DNA from: Alistipes sp.
GTDB taxonomy: Bacteria > Bacteroidota > Bacteroidia > Bacteroidales > Rikenellaceae
DNA: 44,731 nt
Direction of reading: 5' to 3'
Assembly: GCA_022511295.1 (NCBI GenBank)
Contig: JAFLRT010000007.1
Span: forward strand, 1-44,731
This document shows positions 37,544-44,731 of this stretch, piece by piece. How positions within the stretch are numbered: the first letter of the stretch is position 1; the number at the start of each line of letters is the position of its first letter. The notes under the pieces were generated by a model. That model saw nothing but the letters and a program-made list of their open reading frames with translations, was not told the DNA's origin and searched no databases. The translations under genes were made by a program, and so were the position numbers.

Positions 37544-38449
37544 ATGATAACCAAACTGAGTGAAATAGTAGAGGCTGCGCGCAGCAATGGACGCAAGCGC
37601 ATAGCCGTTGCCTACGGACAGGATTCACACACCCTCGAGGCGGTATACGATGCCTACAAAGAGGGTCTTATCGACGCCACGATATACGGCGACCGTGAAA
37701 CGATAGAGAGGGTCTGCACACAGAACGGTATCGACTCCGCTCTCTTTGAGATTGTAGACGAAAAGAGCGACACGAAGTGCGTATCGCTTGCAGTAGCCGA
37801 TGTCGTATCGGGCAAAGCCGATATTCTTATGAAGGGACTCGTCTCGACAGATAAATATATGCGCGGCATACTTAACAAGGATGCCGGTCTGTTCCCCCCG
37901 AAGGGTACGCTGAGCCACGTAGCCATAATGGAGATGCAGGACTACCACAAACTGGTGGTTATAAGCGACGTTGCGGTAATTCCGCTGCCCGATTTCAAGC
38001 AGAAGCAGAAACTTATAGGTTATCTGGCCGACACGGCTCGTCTTTTGGGTGTCGAGACGCCCAAAATAGCCTGCATAGCCCCCTCGGAGCAGGTGTTGCC
38101 GACAGTAATATCCTCTACCGACGGCGCCATACTGGCCAAGATGGGCGACCGAGGTCAACTCGGCAATGTGATAGTGGACGGTCCCCTCTCGCTGGATGTG
38201 GCTCTCTACAAAGATGTTGCAGAACATAAGAAGGTAAAGGGTTCGACCGTAGCCGGAGACCCCGACTGTCTGCTCTTCCCGAATATCGAATCGGGCAACG
38301 TATTCTTCAAGTCGGTATCGCACCTCGGACACGGCGAACTGGCTGCTATGGTGGCAGGTACCAACAAGCCTTGCGTACTCACCTCACGCGGCGACTCGAC
38401 ACTGACAAAGAAATACTCCATTGCACTGGCTTGTCTGGCTGCAAAATAA
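37544..38449 (+). CDS. ptb: Phosphate acyltransferase (Ptb type)
   Basis: A 301-residue enzyme of the phosphate acetyl/butyryltransferase family, making an acyl phosphate from an acyl-CoA and inorganic phosphate. KPADILMKGLVSTDKYMRG, GTLSHVAIME, ISDVAVIPLPDF and GPLSLDVALYKDVAEHK are family motifs. The length (about 300) and the adjacent butyrate kinase favour the Ptb over the Pta group, so butyryl-CoA or branched acyl-CoAs (isobutyryl-, isovaleryl-CoA) are likely. Since ackA is directly upstream, use of acetyl-CoA cannot be excluded. A hairpin follows before the kinase gene. Confidence 0.88.
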   Translation: MITKLSEIVEAARSNGRKRIAVAYGQDSHTLEAVYDAYKEGLIDATIYGDRETIERVCTQNGIDSALFEIVDEKSDTKCVSLAVADVVSGKADILMKGLVSTDKYMRGILNKDAGLFPPKGTLSHVAIMEMQDYHKLVVISDVAVIPLPDFKQKQKLIGYLADTARLLGVETPKIACIAPSEQVLPTVISSTDGAILAKMGDRGQLGNVIVDGPLSLDVALYKDVAEHKKVKGSTVAGDPDCLLFPNIESGNVFFKSVSHLGHGELAAMVAGTNKPCVLTSRGDSTLTKKYSIALACLAAK

Positions 38450-38458
38450 CTCTATTAT

Positions 38459-38498
38459 GATATCCGGTTTCGCATTGGCGAAGCCGGATATCGCTTTT
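38459..38498 (+). terminator. Hairpin between ptb and buk
   Basis: A 15-base-pair stem GATATCCGGTTTCGC (38459-38473) / 38478-38492 with one G-T pair and loop ATTG is followed by GCTTTTC. The short T run suggests partial termination, which would set the amount of buk relative to ptb. Confidence 0.7.
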
Positions 38499-38541
38499 CA
38501 CACCAACAAACAGCCAACCGTCAATCACTATCCGCTTAAAA

Positions 38542-39609
38542 ATGAGTTTTCTGATTCTTGTTATCAATCCAGGTTCCACGTCCACCAAGATAGCACTCTA
38601 CAACGATGAGAAGCAGGAGTGGAGTACTACACTGCGACACTCAATAGAGGAGTTGAAACGCTATCCCGACAGTTTCTCACAACTCGACTGGCGACTGTCG
38701 ATGATACTCGCAACACTCTCCGGATACGGCACCGACCTGCACTCCCTCGCAGCGGTAATAGGGCGCGGAGGGTTGCTGAAGCCTGTTCCAGGAGGCGTGT
38801 ACGAAGTCGATGACAATATGGTCGATGACCTGCGCACGGCATCCATGCAGCATCCGGCCAACCTGGGCGCGCCGCTGGCACTCGCAATAGCGCGCATGGC
38901 AGGTGTAAAGGCTTTTATCGCCGACCCGCCGATAATGGATGAGATGAGCGACGTGGCACACGTTACGGGTATAAGAGAGATACGCCGCAGAAGTGTGTTC
39001 CATGCGTTGAACCACAGAGCCGTAGCAAGACGCTATGCACGTATAGTAAACCGCAACTACGAAGAGTTGAATCTTATCATAGTACATCTCGGCGGCGGCA
39101 TATCGGTTGCTGCCCACCAAAAGGGACGTGTTACGGATGTAAACAACGCCTACGACGGCGACGGACCGATAGCACCCGAGCGCGCAGGCACTATTCCGGC
39201 AGGACAGTTGGCAGACCTGTGTTTCTCGGGCAAGTATACGCACGAGGAGGTTAAGAGACTCTGTTGCGGTCGCGGAGGTATTGTAGACCTTATGGGTACG
39301 AACGCTATGGAGGATGTACGGGCGCGTGCGGCCGGAGGCGACAGAGAGGCGGCTCTTATGGTGGATGCCGTGTGCTACACCGTTGCCAAAAGCGTAGGCG
39401 CTATGGCCGCCGTACTCAAAGGCGAGGTGGATGCGATACTGCTCACGGGCGGAATGGCACACAGCAAACTGATGACCGATAAGATTGCCGACTGCTGCCG
39501 TTTCATCGCATCGATAGAGATTTTCCCGGGAGAGGATGAGATGGGCGCTTTAGCCGAAAATGCCATGAGAGTTCTGCGTTCGGAGTGTGAAGTGAAACAA
39601 TATGCCTGA
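38542..39609 (+). CDS. buk: Butyrate kinase
   Basis: A 355-residue ASKHA-fold kinase that makes butyrate (or branched-chain acids) and ATP from the acyl phosphate. LVINPGSTSTKIALY, IGRGGLLKPVPGGVYEVD, HALNHRAVARRYA and IVHLGGGISVAAHQKGRVTDVNNA mark it as butyrate kinase rather than acetate kinase. The length is typical. With ptb it forms the classic ptb-buk pair. Its end overlaps a possible early start of aroQ by eight bases. Confidence 0.93.
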   Translation: MSFLILVINPGSTSTKIALYNDEKQEWSTTLRHSIEELKRYPDSFSQLDWRLSMILATLSGYGTDLHSLAAVIGRGGLLKPVPGGVYEVDDNMVDDLRTASMQHPANLGAPLALAIARMAGVKAFIADPPIMDEMSDVAHVTGIREIRRRSVFHALNHRAVARRYARIVNRNYEELNLIIVHLGGGISVAAHQKGRVTDVNNAYDGDGPIAPERAGTIPAGQLADLCFSGKYTHEEVKRLCCGRGGIVDLMGTNAMEDVRARAAGGDREAALMVDAVCYTVAKSVGAMAAVLKGEVDAILLTGGMAHSKLMTDKIADCCRFIASIEIFPGEDEMGALAENAMRVLRSECEVKQYA

Positions 39610-39625
39610 ACAGACAAAAAAAACG

Positions 39626-40078
39626 ATGAAAATACTGATACTCAATGGGCCTAACCTCAACTTGCAGGGACGTCGCGACAAGGATGTCTACGGCGTGGAG
39701 AGTTTCGGCAGTTACCTGCCGAAGTTGCAGGCACGATTTGCGGATGTCGATATAGAGTTGCGGCAGTCAAACATCGAGGGCGAACTGATAGATATGCTGC
39801 AACAGAGCGAGGGCGCGTACAACGGTATAGTGTTCAATGCCGGAGGGTATACGCACACCTCGGTGGCCCTGCGCGATGCCATAGAGTCCGTCGCGACACC
39901 CGTTGTAGAGGTGCATATATCTCGGATAGCGGCACGTGAGGAGTTCAGACACACGTCGCTCATATCTCCCGTATGCCGAGGTTCGATATCGGGCTTCGGG
40001 CTTGACTCCTACCGGCTCGGCATAGAGGCGTTAATCGAGATTCTGCACCAAGACCAAGACCCAAAAGAGAAACACTGA
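39626..40078 (+). CDS. aroQ: 3-dehydroquinate dehydratase, type II
   Basis: A 150-residue type II dehydroquinase of the shikimate pathway. It opens ILILNGPNLNLQGRR with the catalytic Arg and Tyr (DVYG) of the mobile loop, and carries QSNIEGELI, NAGGYTHTSVALRDA, the catalytic His in VEVHISRIAAREEFRHTS, and the closing GFGLDSYRLGIEAL. The ATG at 39626 gives the standard family N-terminus; the upstream ATG at 39602 would add eight residues. It sits between buk and a flippase on the same strand, with short gaps. Confidence 0.93.
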   Translation: MKILILNGPNLNLQGRRDKDVYGVESFGSYLPKLQARFADVDIELRQSNIEGELIDMLQQSEGAYNGIVFNAGGYTHTSVALRDAIESVATPVVEVHISRIAAREEFRHTSLISPVCRGSISGFGLDSYRLGIEALIEILHQDQDPKEKH

Positions 40079-40094
40079 CCGCGAAACGAAGAGA

Positions 40095-41549
40095 ATGGGC
40101 AGCGAACTGAAAACGAAGGTCGCCGCAGGCGTGGCGTGGAATATCGCCGAGAAGACGGGGTCGATGCTGCTGCAAATGGCAGTAAGCATCATCGTGGCGC
40201 GTCAACTCATGCCCGAGGATTTCGGCGTGATGGCCATCCTCACATTCTTCACCTCAATAGCCCTCGTTCTTGTAGACAGCGGATTCTCGCAAACTTTAAT
40301 ACGCAAAAAGAGTATCGCCGACAGGGATTTGACGTCGGTATTCTTCTTTAATCTGGCGATGTCGGTTCTGCTCTACCTGCTGTTTACAGCCATAGCGCCT
40401 GCCGTAGCCGCATTCTACGACCTCGGTGTAATTTCGAAGATAGCACCGGTACTTTTCCTTCTGCTGCCGGTAAATGCTCTTTGCTCGATACAGAATACAA
40501 TCTTTGTACGGCAGTTCCGTTTCGGTCTGCTGTCAAAGGCAACCCTTGCCTCATCGCTTGTCGGAGGTGCAGCCGCCATAGTTATGGCCCTCTCCGGTTG
40601 CGGTGTATGGAGCCTCGTGGGGCAACGATTGGCAACCGCCGCCGCAAAGAGCATCATCCTGTGGATTTGCAGCGACTGGAGACCCTCGGCACGCATCTCG
40701 ACGGCACCCGTACGCCGGATGGCGCCATTCTCGCTGCGGCTGCTTGCAACGGATATAATAGCCTCCGTATACAACAATATCGCGCAGATGTGTATCGGCA
40801 AGGTCTACACCCCCGACACTCTCGGATATTTCAACCAGGCGCAGAAATTCAAAGACCTGCCAGTAACATCCACAATGCAGTCGATACAGAGCGTTACCTA
40901 CCCCGCCCTCTCGAAGATAGGAGGCGAACGGGAGAAGTTCGCCGAAAGTTACCGCCTGGTACTTACCACCGTAGCATTTATGATGTTCCCTCTTATGGCG
41001 GGACTGGCAGCCGTTGCGGATGATATGTTTATGCTGCTGCTCGGCGAGAAATGGATGCCGACGGTTCCCTATCTGCGCATACTCTGCATCACGGGCCTCT
41101 TTATACCTCTCACGTCAATATCGGCCAATATCCTCAAGGTGGCCAGCGACGGACGTATAATAGTCCGTCTCGAGATAATAAAAAAGGTGATAATGACAGT
41201 CGTGCTGGTAGTTACCCTGATGATAAACGTCGAGGCTGTGGCGTGGGGACTTGCCGCTATGGCAGCCGTCGATTTTATCGCCACATTCATTGCCTCGATG
41301 CGTTACACCTCGCTCACGGCACTGCGTATGGTGCGCTCGCTGCTGCCCGTAACTGCCGTAACGGCTCTGATGTATGTTGTTGTAATGCTCACCGGAGAGG
41401 CGGCAGGCGACACTTTCTCGGCGTGGGTGCGTATGAGCATAAAAATTGCCGCCGGTATTGCAGTATACATCTCGGCGGCATTCATATTCCGTCTTGAGTC
41501 GGCACGCGAGGTGCGCTCAATAGCAAAACGTCTCTTTCTTAAACGATAA
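40095..41549 (+). CDS. Polysaccharide flippase (Wzx/WzxC-like)
   Basis: A 484-residue membrane protein with about 12-14 spans, of the MOP/oligosaccharide flippase superfamily, which moves lipid-linked sugars across the inner membrane. KVAAGVAWNIAEKTGSMLLQMAVSIIVARQLMPEDFGVMAI (read in pieces) is the usual opening, followed by DSGFSQTLIRKK and LGYFNQAQKFKDLP, as in WzxC-type exporters. No glycosyltransferases lie beside it, so its substrate is unknown. It starts 16 bases after aroQ and converges with thiL, 14 bases away. Confidence 0.87.
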   Translation: MGSELKTKVAAGVAWNIAEKTGSMLLQMAVSIIVARQLMPEDFGVMAILTFFTSIALVLVDSGFSQTLIRKKSIADRDLTSVFFFNLAMSVLLYLLFTAIAPAVAAFYDLGVISKIAPVLFLLLPVNALCSIQNTIFVRQFRFGLLSKATLASSLVGGAAAIVMALSGCGVWSLVGQRLATAAAKSIILWICSDWRPSARISTAPVRRMAPFSLRLLATDIIASVYNNIAQMCIGKVYTPDTLGYFNQAQKFKDLPVTSTMQSIQSVTYPALSKIGGEREKFAESYRLVLTTVAFMMFPLMAGLAAVADDMFMLLLGEKWMPTVPYLRILCITGLFIPLTSISANILKVASDGRIIVRLEIIKKVIMTVVLVVTLMINVEAVAWGLAAMAAVDFIATFIASMRYTSLTALRMVRSLLPVTAVTALMYVVVMLTGEAAGDTFSAWVRMSIKIAAGIAVYISAAFIFRLESAREVRSIAKRLFLKR

Positions 41550-41563
41550 TCGCACGCCGCAGG

Positions 41564-42508
41564 CTAAAAATGCGAAAAACCCTGCCAGTCAGGGAATATC
41601 CTTACACCATTCTCCAGCCAGCATATCTCCTCTCCATACTCCGATACGGGCAGTATACGTCCCACAACCGACGGCGCATACCCGAACCGAAGCGCGAACT
41701 CCCTTTGCAGGCTCTCTGCCGATGCAGCCGCGACGGTAAACAGCAACTTGTAATCTTCACCTCCGCAGACCGCTGTCGCGGTATCTGTCGCGCATGGGAT
41801 ATTAGCAGTCTCTATCTCGGCTCCCGTATGCGACGCTTTGAGAATATGTATCAAGTCCGATGCAAGACCATCCGATAAATCCATCATGGCGTGTACCTCT
41901 TTGTGCGCGCCCAACCATCGTCCCTCCTCAATCTGCGGCACAGGATTGCGATGCACTATGGCGAATGGCGTATCAGTATCTCCGTCAAGGATATCACGCA
42001 GTCCCGCCGCCGAGGCGCCAAGTTCTCCGCATACCATAACGACATCGCCCGCAACGGCTGCACTGCGGCGTTTGATATGCTCATTGCGCACACGGCCTAT
42101 GGCAGTTATACTTATCGTTATACCGGTCTTGGAAGAGGTCGTATCGCCGCCCGCAAGGGCCACACCCCACTGCTCGGATAAAGCGTGATAGCCGCGCATA
42201 AACTCCCCGGCCCATTCGCCGCAGGCGTCCGCCGGCAGCGAGAGCGAGAGCAACGAGGCGACCGGTTCGGCACCCATAGCCGCCACATCGCTCAGATTAA
42301 CAGCAAGCGACTTGGCTCCAATCTCATAAGCAGATGACGACGCACGCAGGAAATGCACATCCTCGGCAAGCGTATCGACCGTGAAGACCAACGATTCGCC
42401 GCCACCGATATCCAGCACGGCACAATCATCGCCAATACCTTCGAAGCCACGCTCCGGAAGCGATGAAAAGAGTTTTTTTATACCCTCTATAAACCCGAAC
42501 TCCGACAT
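41564..42508 (-). CDS. thiL: Thiamine-monophosphate kinase
   Basis: A 314-residue ThiL that phosphorylates thiamine monophosphate to the pyrophosphate cofactor. GIGDDCAVLD, the metal-binding DTLAEDVHF, AVNLSDVAAMGAEP, GGDTTSSKTGITISITAIG, MDLSDGLASDL and GGEDYKLLFTV are all family motifs. The length is usual. It is the last gene of the hpt-queE-ftsB-thiL operon and its 3' end holds the terminator hairpin. Confidence 0.95.
   Translation of the reverse strand: MSEFGFIEGIKKLFSSLPERGFEGIGDDCAVLDIGGGESLVFTVDTLAEDVHFLRASSSAYEIGAKSLAVNLSDVAAMGAEPVASLLSLSLPADACGEWAGEFMRGYHALSEQWGVALAGGDTTSSKTGITISITAIGRVRNEHIKRRSAAVAGDVVMVCGELGASAAGLRDILDGDTDTPFAIVHRNPVPQIEEGRWLGAHKEVHAMMDLSDGLASDLIHILKASHTGAEIETANIPCATDTATAVCGGEDYKLLFTVAAASAESLQREFALRFGYAPSVVGRILPVSEYGEEICWLENGVRIFPDWQGFSHF
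41575..41594 (-). terminator. Terminator hairpin inside the end of thiL
   Basis: On the - strand CCCTG (41594-41590), loop of five, CAGGG (41584-41580), then five T (41579-41575), just before the thiL stop codon. The stem is short, so it is a moderate call. Confidence 0.55.
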
Positions 42509-42564
42509 AACGCCGCTTAAAAAGATATCTAACAGAAATAACAGAACAGTCTGACCCCGGACGG

Positions 42565-42837
42565 CTATTTTATGATATAGACATCCTCGTCCGGCCGCTG
42601 CATATTGAAACGCTCACGCGCGAAGCGCTCGAGGTAATCCTTGTATTGAAGTCTCTCGATAAGAGTGCTGTCGGCGGTGATACTCTTTTGATACTCCGCC
42701 TTCTCGTGTTCGAGAGCGGCTATGCGGCGGCGTGTCCGAATTATCGACTTGAGATTGCCCGCAACGATATATGCCGTGAAGATAAATATCACGACAGTAG
42801 AGCCTATCCATAATCCGCGAGCAACCTTAACTTTCAT
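42565..42837 (-). CDS. FtsB/DivIC-like septum formation initiator
   Basis: A 90-residue protein with one membrane span (about 11-28) followed by a helix likely to form a coiled coil (about 35-65) and the closing YLERFARERFNMQRPDEDVYII, typical of the septum formation initiator family, which helps assemble the divisome. Its length is normal for the family (90-110). It starts one base after queE and has a 56-base gap to thiL. Confidence 0.82.
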   Translation of the reverse strand: MKVKVARGLWIGSTVVIFIFTAYIVAGNLKSIIRTRRRIAALEHEKAEYQKSITADSTLIERLQYKDYLERFARERFNMQRPDEDVYIIK

Positions 42838-42838
42838 T

Positions 42839-43453
42839 CTACCTGATGTTTATATATTTATGCGTCTGCAACGAGAGTCTCCAGCGAGGATTCCTCTTTA
42901 TATATTCTACAATCATCGGCAGAGCCTTCGTCCTTGCCCCCCACTCGGGTTGCAGGAAGAGCCTGCACTCCATCCTCACCTTCGCCGCACACTCCTCGGC
43001 CCACAGCAGGTCATCATCTGCCGCAACGACAATCTTCAATTCATCTGCCCGAGCAAAAACATCTGCCTGCGGAGCCTTGACTCTTTTTGGAGAGAGACAT
43101 ATCCAGTCGAAAGAGCCTTGTAGCGTGTGCGTACCCGACGTCTCGAGAAGAATCGCCACCCCCTCCTTGTGCAACGCCTCGGTGAGCGCCTCAAGCGGAT
43201 GCATCGACGGCTCGCCGCCCGTAATCACTACACGTCCTATCCCCGACTGCACGGCATGGCTGACGATATCGCTCACGCTCATCATCTGCGCACTGCCAAC
43301 CTCTCGCGCATAAGCCGTATCGCACCAGGGACAACCCGTATCGCAACCGCCAAGACGTATGAACCACACAGCCTCGCCCGTATGGAACCCTTCGCCTTGC
43401 AGTGAGCCGAACTCCTCGACAACAGGCAGTTGCTCTGCGGCGTTGTTAATCAT
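42839..43453 (-). CDS. queE: 7-carboxy-7-deazaguanine synthase
   Basis: A 204-residue radical SAM enzyme of queuosine biosynthesis. The cluster motif CDTGCPWC (Cys37, Cys41, Cys44) is the C-x3-C-x2-C pattern. EEFGSLQGEGFHTG, VITGGEPSMHPL and ETSGTHTL are the usual following motifs. The length is standard. It overlaps hpt by eight bases and ends one base before the ftsB-like gene. No other queuosine gene is in the window. Confidence 0.93.
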   Translation of the reverse strand: MINNAAEQLPVVEEFGSLQGEGFHTGEAVWFIRLGGCDTGCPWCDTAYAREVGSAQMMSVSDIVSHAVQSGIGRVVITGGEPSMHPLEALTEALHKEGVAILLETSGTHTLQGSFDWICLSPKRVKAPQADVFARADELKIVVAADDDLLWAEECAAKVRMECRLFLQPEWGARTKALPMIVEYIKRNPRWRLSLQTHKYINIR

Positions 43454-43994
43454 TCGACAGAACGTAAATATCTTTGAGCGAGCGTCCTACCTGGTCGTAA
43501 TCCAGTCCGTAGCCCACGATAAAGTCATTGCCTATCTCCATAGCACGATACTTTATCTCCATATCGTAGAGATACTTCTCCGGCTTGAAGAACAGGGTGC
43601 ATACCTCTACCGAGCGCGGATTTCTCTGCTTGAGATAGTCCACCATATAGTTTATGCTGTGTCCCGTCTCGACAATATCCTCGACGATGATTATATCGCG
43701 GCCCGTAATATCGAAGTCGATGCCGAGTTGCTGGTTTATCTTGCCGGTAGATTGGGTTCCCTCGTATGAAGATATCTTCACGAAGACAATCTCATTGACG
43801 AAATCGACCTTGCGCGTAAGGTCGGCCAGGAACATAAATGAGCCGCTCAGGACGCTGACGAAGATGGGCGGACGTGAGCATGAAGCATAATCGCGGTTGA
43901 GTTTACCCGCAACATCAGCCACAACGGCGTCGATTTCCGATGCGGGAATCATCACCTTGAAATACTTGTCGTGAAGTTTGATTTTGTTCTCCAT
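43446..43994 (-). CDS. hpt: Hypoxanthine phosphoribosyltransferase
   Basis: A 182-residue purine salvage enzyme that makes IMP (and GMP) from the base and PRPP. The PRPP loop IIIVEDIVETGHS with Glu105-Asp106 is near 101-113, VSVLSGSFMFLADL is the first phosphate loop, and SSYEGTQSTG is the mobile loop. The length is standard. First gene of the operon, with the promoter about 32 bases upstream. Confidence 0.95.
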   Translation of the reverse strand: MENKIKLHDKYFKVMIPASEIDAVVADVAGKLNRDYASCSRPPIFVSVLSGSFMFLADLTRKVDFVNEIVFVKISSYEGTQSTGKINQQLGIDFDITGRDIIIVEDIVETGHSINYMVDYLKQRNPRSVEVCTLFFKPEKYLYDMEIKYRAMEIGNDFIVGYGLDYDQVGRSLKDIYVLSND

Positions 43995-44025
43995 TGCAGA
44001 AAGGGGTTTTCGAAAATATTAGTTG

Positions 44026-44056
44026 CAAAGGTAGCAATAATTTGTCATAATTGAAA
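44026..44056 (-). promoter_or_regulatory. Promoter of the hpt operon
   Basis: TACCTTTG (44033-44026 on the - strand) matches TAnnTTTG, with a weak TTC/TTT about 19-20 bases upstream. The start would be near 44019. Confidence 0.55.
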
Positions 44057-44284
44057 AAACAGAGGTGAAAAATGATAGAGATTTAGGACTCTATTTTGTC
44101 GTAAATCAGACCGGCTTGTATTATAAATAAAAATGCACCTCAAAGAGGTGTTAAAAATCATTCGGTTTTTTGTTACTCATGCTCTGCAAAGTCTGCAAGC
44201 AAGCCTTTGCTATCGCTTAATCGCAACGTTGCGCCGCCTCGTGGTGGTGTCATGGTCGGCGCAATAAAATTGGTATCATTAGAC
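44057..44284. other. Gene-free stretch with several hairpins
   Basis: No credible gene is seen. Three small inverted repeats lie here: ATAGAG/CTCTAT (44075-44094), CACCTC/GAGGTG (44136-44150, AT-rich on its left) and TTGCGCCG/CGGCGCAA (44229-44264) overlapping the 12-base palindrome CGCAACGTTGCG (44223-44234). The last two exclude each other. Their role is unknown. Confidence 0.5.
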
Positions 44285-44317
44285 AAAAAAATCCTCCCTT
44301 TTGCAAAGGGAGGATTT
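44285..44317 (-). terminator. Terminator of rnfA, palindromic repeat type
   Basis: A 13-base-pair perfect stem AAATCCTCCCTTT (44289-44301) / 44305-44317 with a three-base loop. On the - strand it runs into a T tract (forward A 44285-44291), as expected for the end of rnfA, 43 bases upstream. A second GGAGGG-like stretch (44319-44324) follows on the + side; dispersed palindromes of this kind occur as genome repeats in many bacteria. Confidence 0.75.
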
Positions 44318-44360
44318 AGGAGGGAATGTTGGACTTATACGCCGAAGCCCTCTATTAAAA

Positions 44361-44731
44361 CTATACTAACCCCGAGAATCCAAGGAACGCCATTGCCATC
44401 AAGGCTGCGGTGATAAGGGCTATCGGCGTACCTTTCATAGCTGCGGGTACATCCTCGAAGTCGAGACGCTCGCGGATGCCGGCGAAGAGAACCATCACCA
44501 ACGCGAAACCCACTGCCGTCGAGAACGAGTATACAACGCTATGCAACAGACTGAACTCTTTCTGAATCATACCGAGTGCCACACCCAGCACCGCGCAGTT
44601 GGTGGTGATAAGGGGCAGGTACACGCCCAAAGCAGTGTAGAGGGACGGCATGGCTTTCTGGAGAAACATCTCGATGAACTGGACCAGAGAGGCAATGACC
44701 AGGATGAAGACGATGGTCTGCATAAATTTCA
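44361..44731 (-). CDS. rnfA: Electron transport complex subunit RnfA, 3' part
   Basis: The last 123 or so codons of an RnfA/RsxA subunit; the gene continues beyond the right edge. Full-length members are about 190 residues with six spans, so about 65 residues are missing. The piece contains [24 protein letters not shown] helix text (read as [15 protein letters not shown]), [19 protein letters not shown] with the conserved cysteine and asparagine, and [15 protein letters not shown]. RnfA is an inner-membrane part of the complex that moves electrons between ferredoxin and NAD and pumps sodium or protons. Other rnf genes are expected just outside the window. The Met at 44723 is internal, not the start. 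Confidence 0.93.
   Translation of the reverse strand, partial: KFMQTIVFILVIASLVQFIEMFLQKAMPSLYTALGVYLPLITTNCAVLGVALGMIQKEFSLLHSVVYSFSTAVGFALVMVLFAGIRERLDFEDVPAAMKGTPIALITAALMAMAFLGFSGLV

Noticed and set aside
44207..44413. A 68-codon frame on the + strand
   Set aside because: Half of it is the translated palindrome and the rest is antisense to rnfA.

Overview
The window comes from a gut-type member of the Bacteroidales. Several intergenic regions carry the Bacteroidetes promoter form (TTG, 19-20 bases, TAnnTTTG), Shine-Dalgarno sequences are mostly weak, and the gene content fits: secreted host-glycan hydrolases, a sodium-pumping methylmalonyl-CoA decarboxylase, acyl kinases and an Rnf complex. 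An Alistipes-like (Rikenellaceae) source would fit, but I cannot settle the genus from sequence alone.

Layout. 1-560: the start of a small exported protein running off the left edge, and behind it a rod-shaped RNA with a central bubble that resembles 6S RNA. 609-2630: a NhaD-type antiporter and an Hsp20 chaperone behind a probable sigma-54 promoter. 2686-18998: a glycan-degrading island with GH2 beta-galactosidase and GH95 fucosidase (+); a sulfatase, GH33 sialidase and two SGNH-type esterase genes (- operon); a GH20 hexosaminidase (-); and a GH29 fucosidase (+). Together these can trim fucosylated, sialylated, O-acetylated and sulfated mucin-type glycans from the outside in. No SusC/SusD pair or regulator is present here. 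19129-26309: a FUSC-like membrane protein, then a complete urease operon on the - strand (ureA-B-C-E-F-G-D) ending in a urea transporter. 26439-30099: CrcB, an aldo/keto reductase with a ferredoxin tail, an ECF S-component and an M14 carboxypeptidase. 30209-36132: methylmalonyl-CoA epimerase and the four-subunit decarboxylase (-), divergent from a thioredoxin-like gene and meaB (+). This is most of the succinate-to-propionate branch, without the mutase itself. 36281-41549: acetate kinase, phosphate acyltransferase, butyrate kinase, 3-dehydroquinase and a polysaccharide flippase. 41564-43994: hpt, queE, a FtsB/DivIC-like gene and thiL in one - operon. 44361-44731: the 3' part of rnfA.

Taken together the genes describe an anaerobe that strips host glycans, uses host urea for nitrogen, and conserves energy by sodium-coupled decarboxylation and by acyl-phosphate kinases, making propionate, acetate and probably butyrate or branched-chain acids. 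Promoters, hairpin terminators and start choices were read by eye. No database search or folding program was run.
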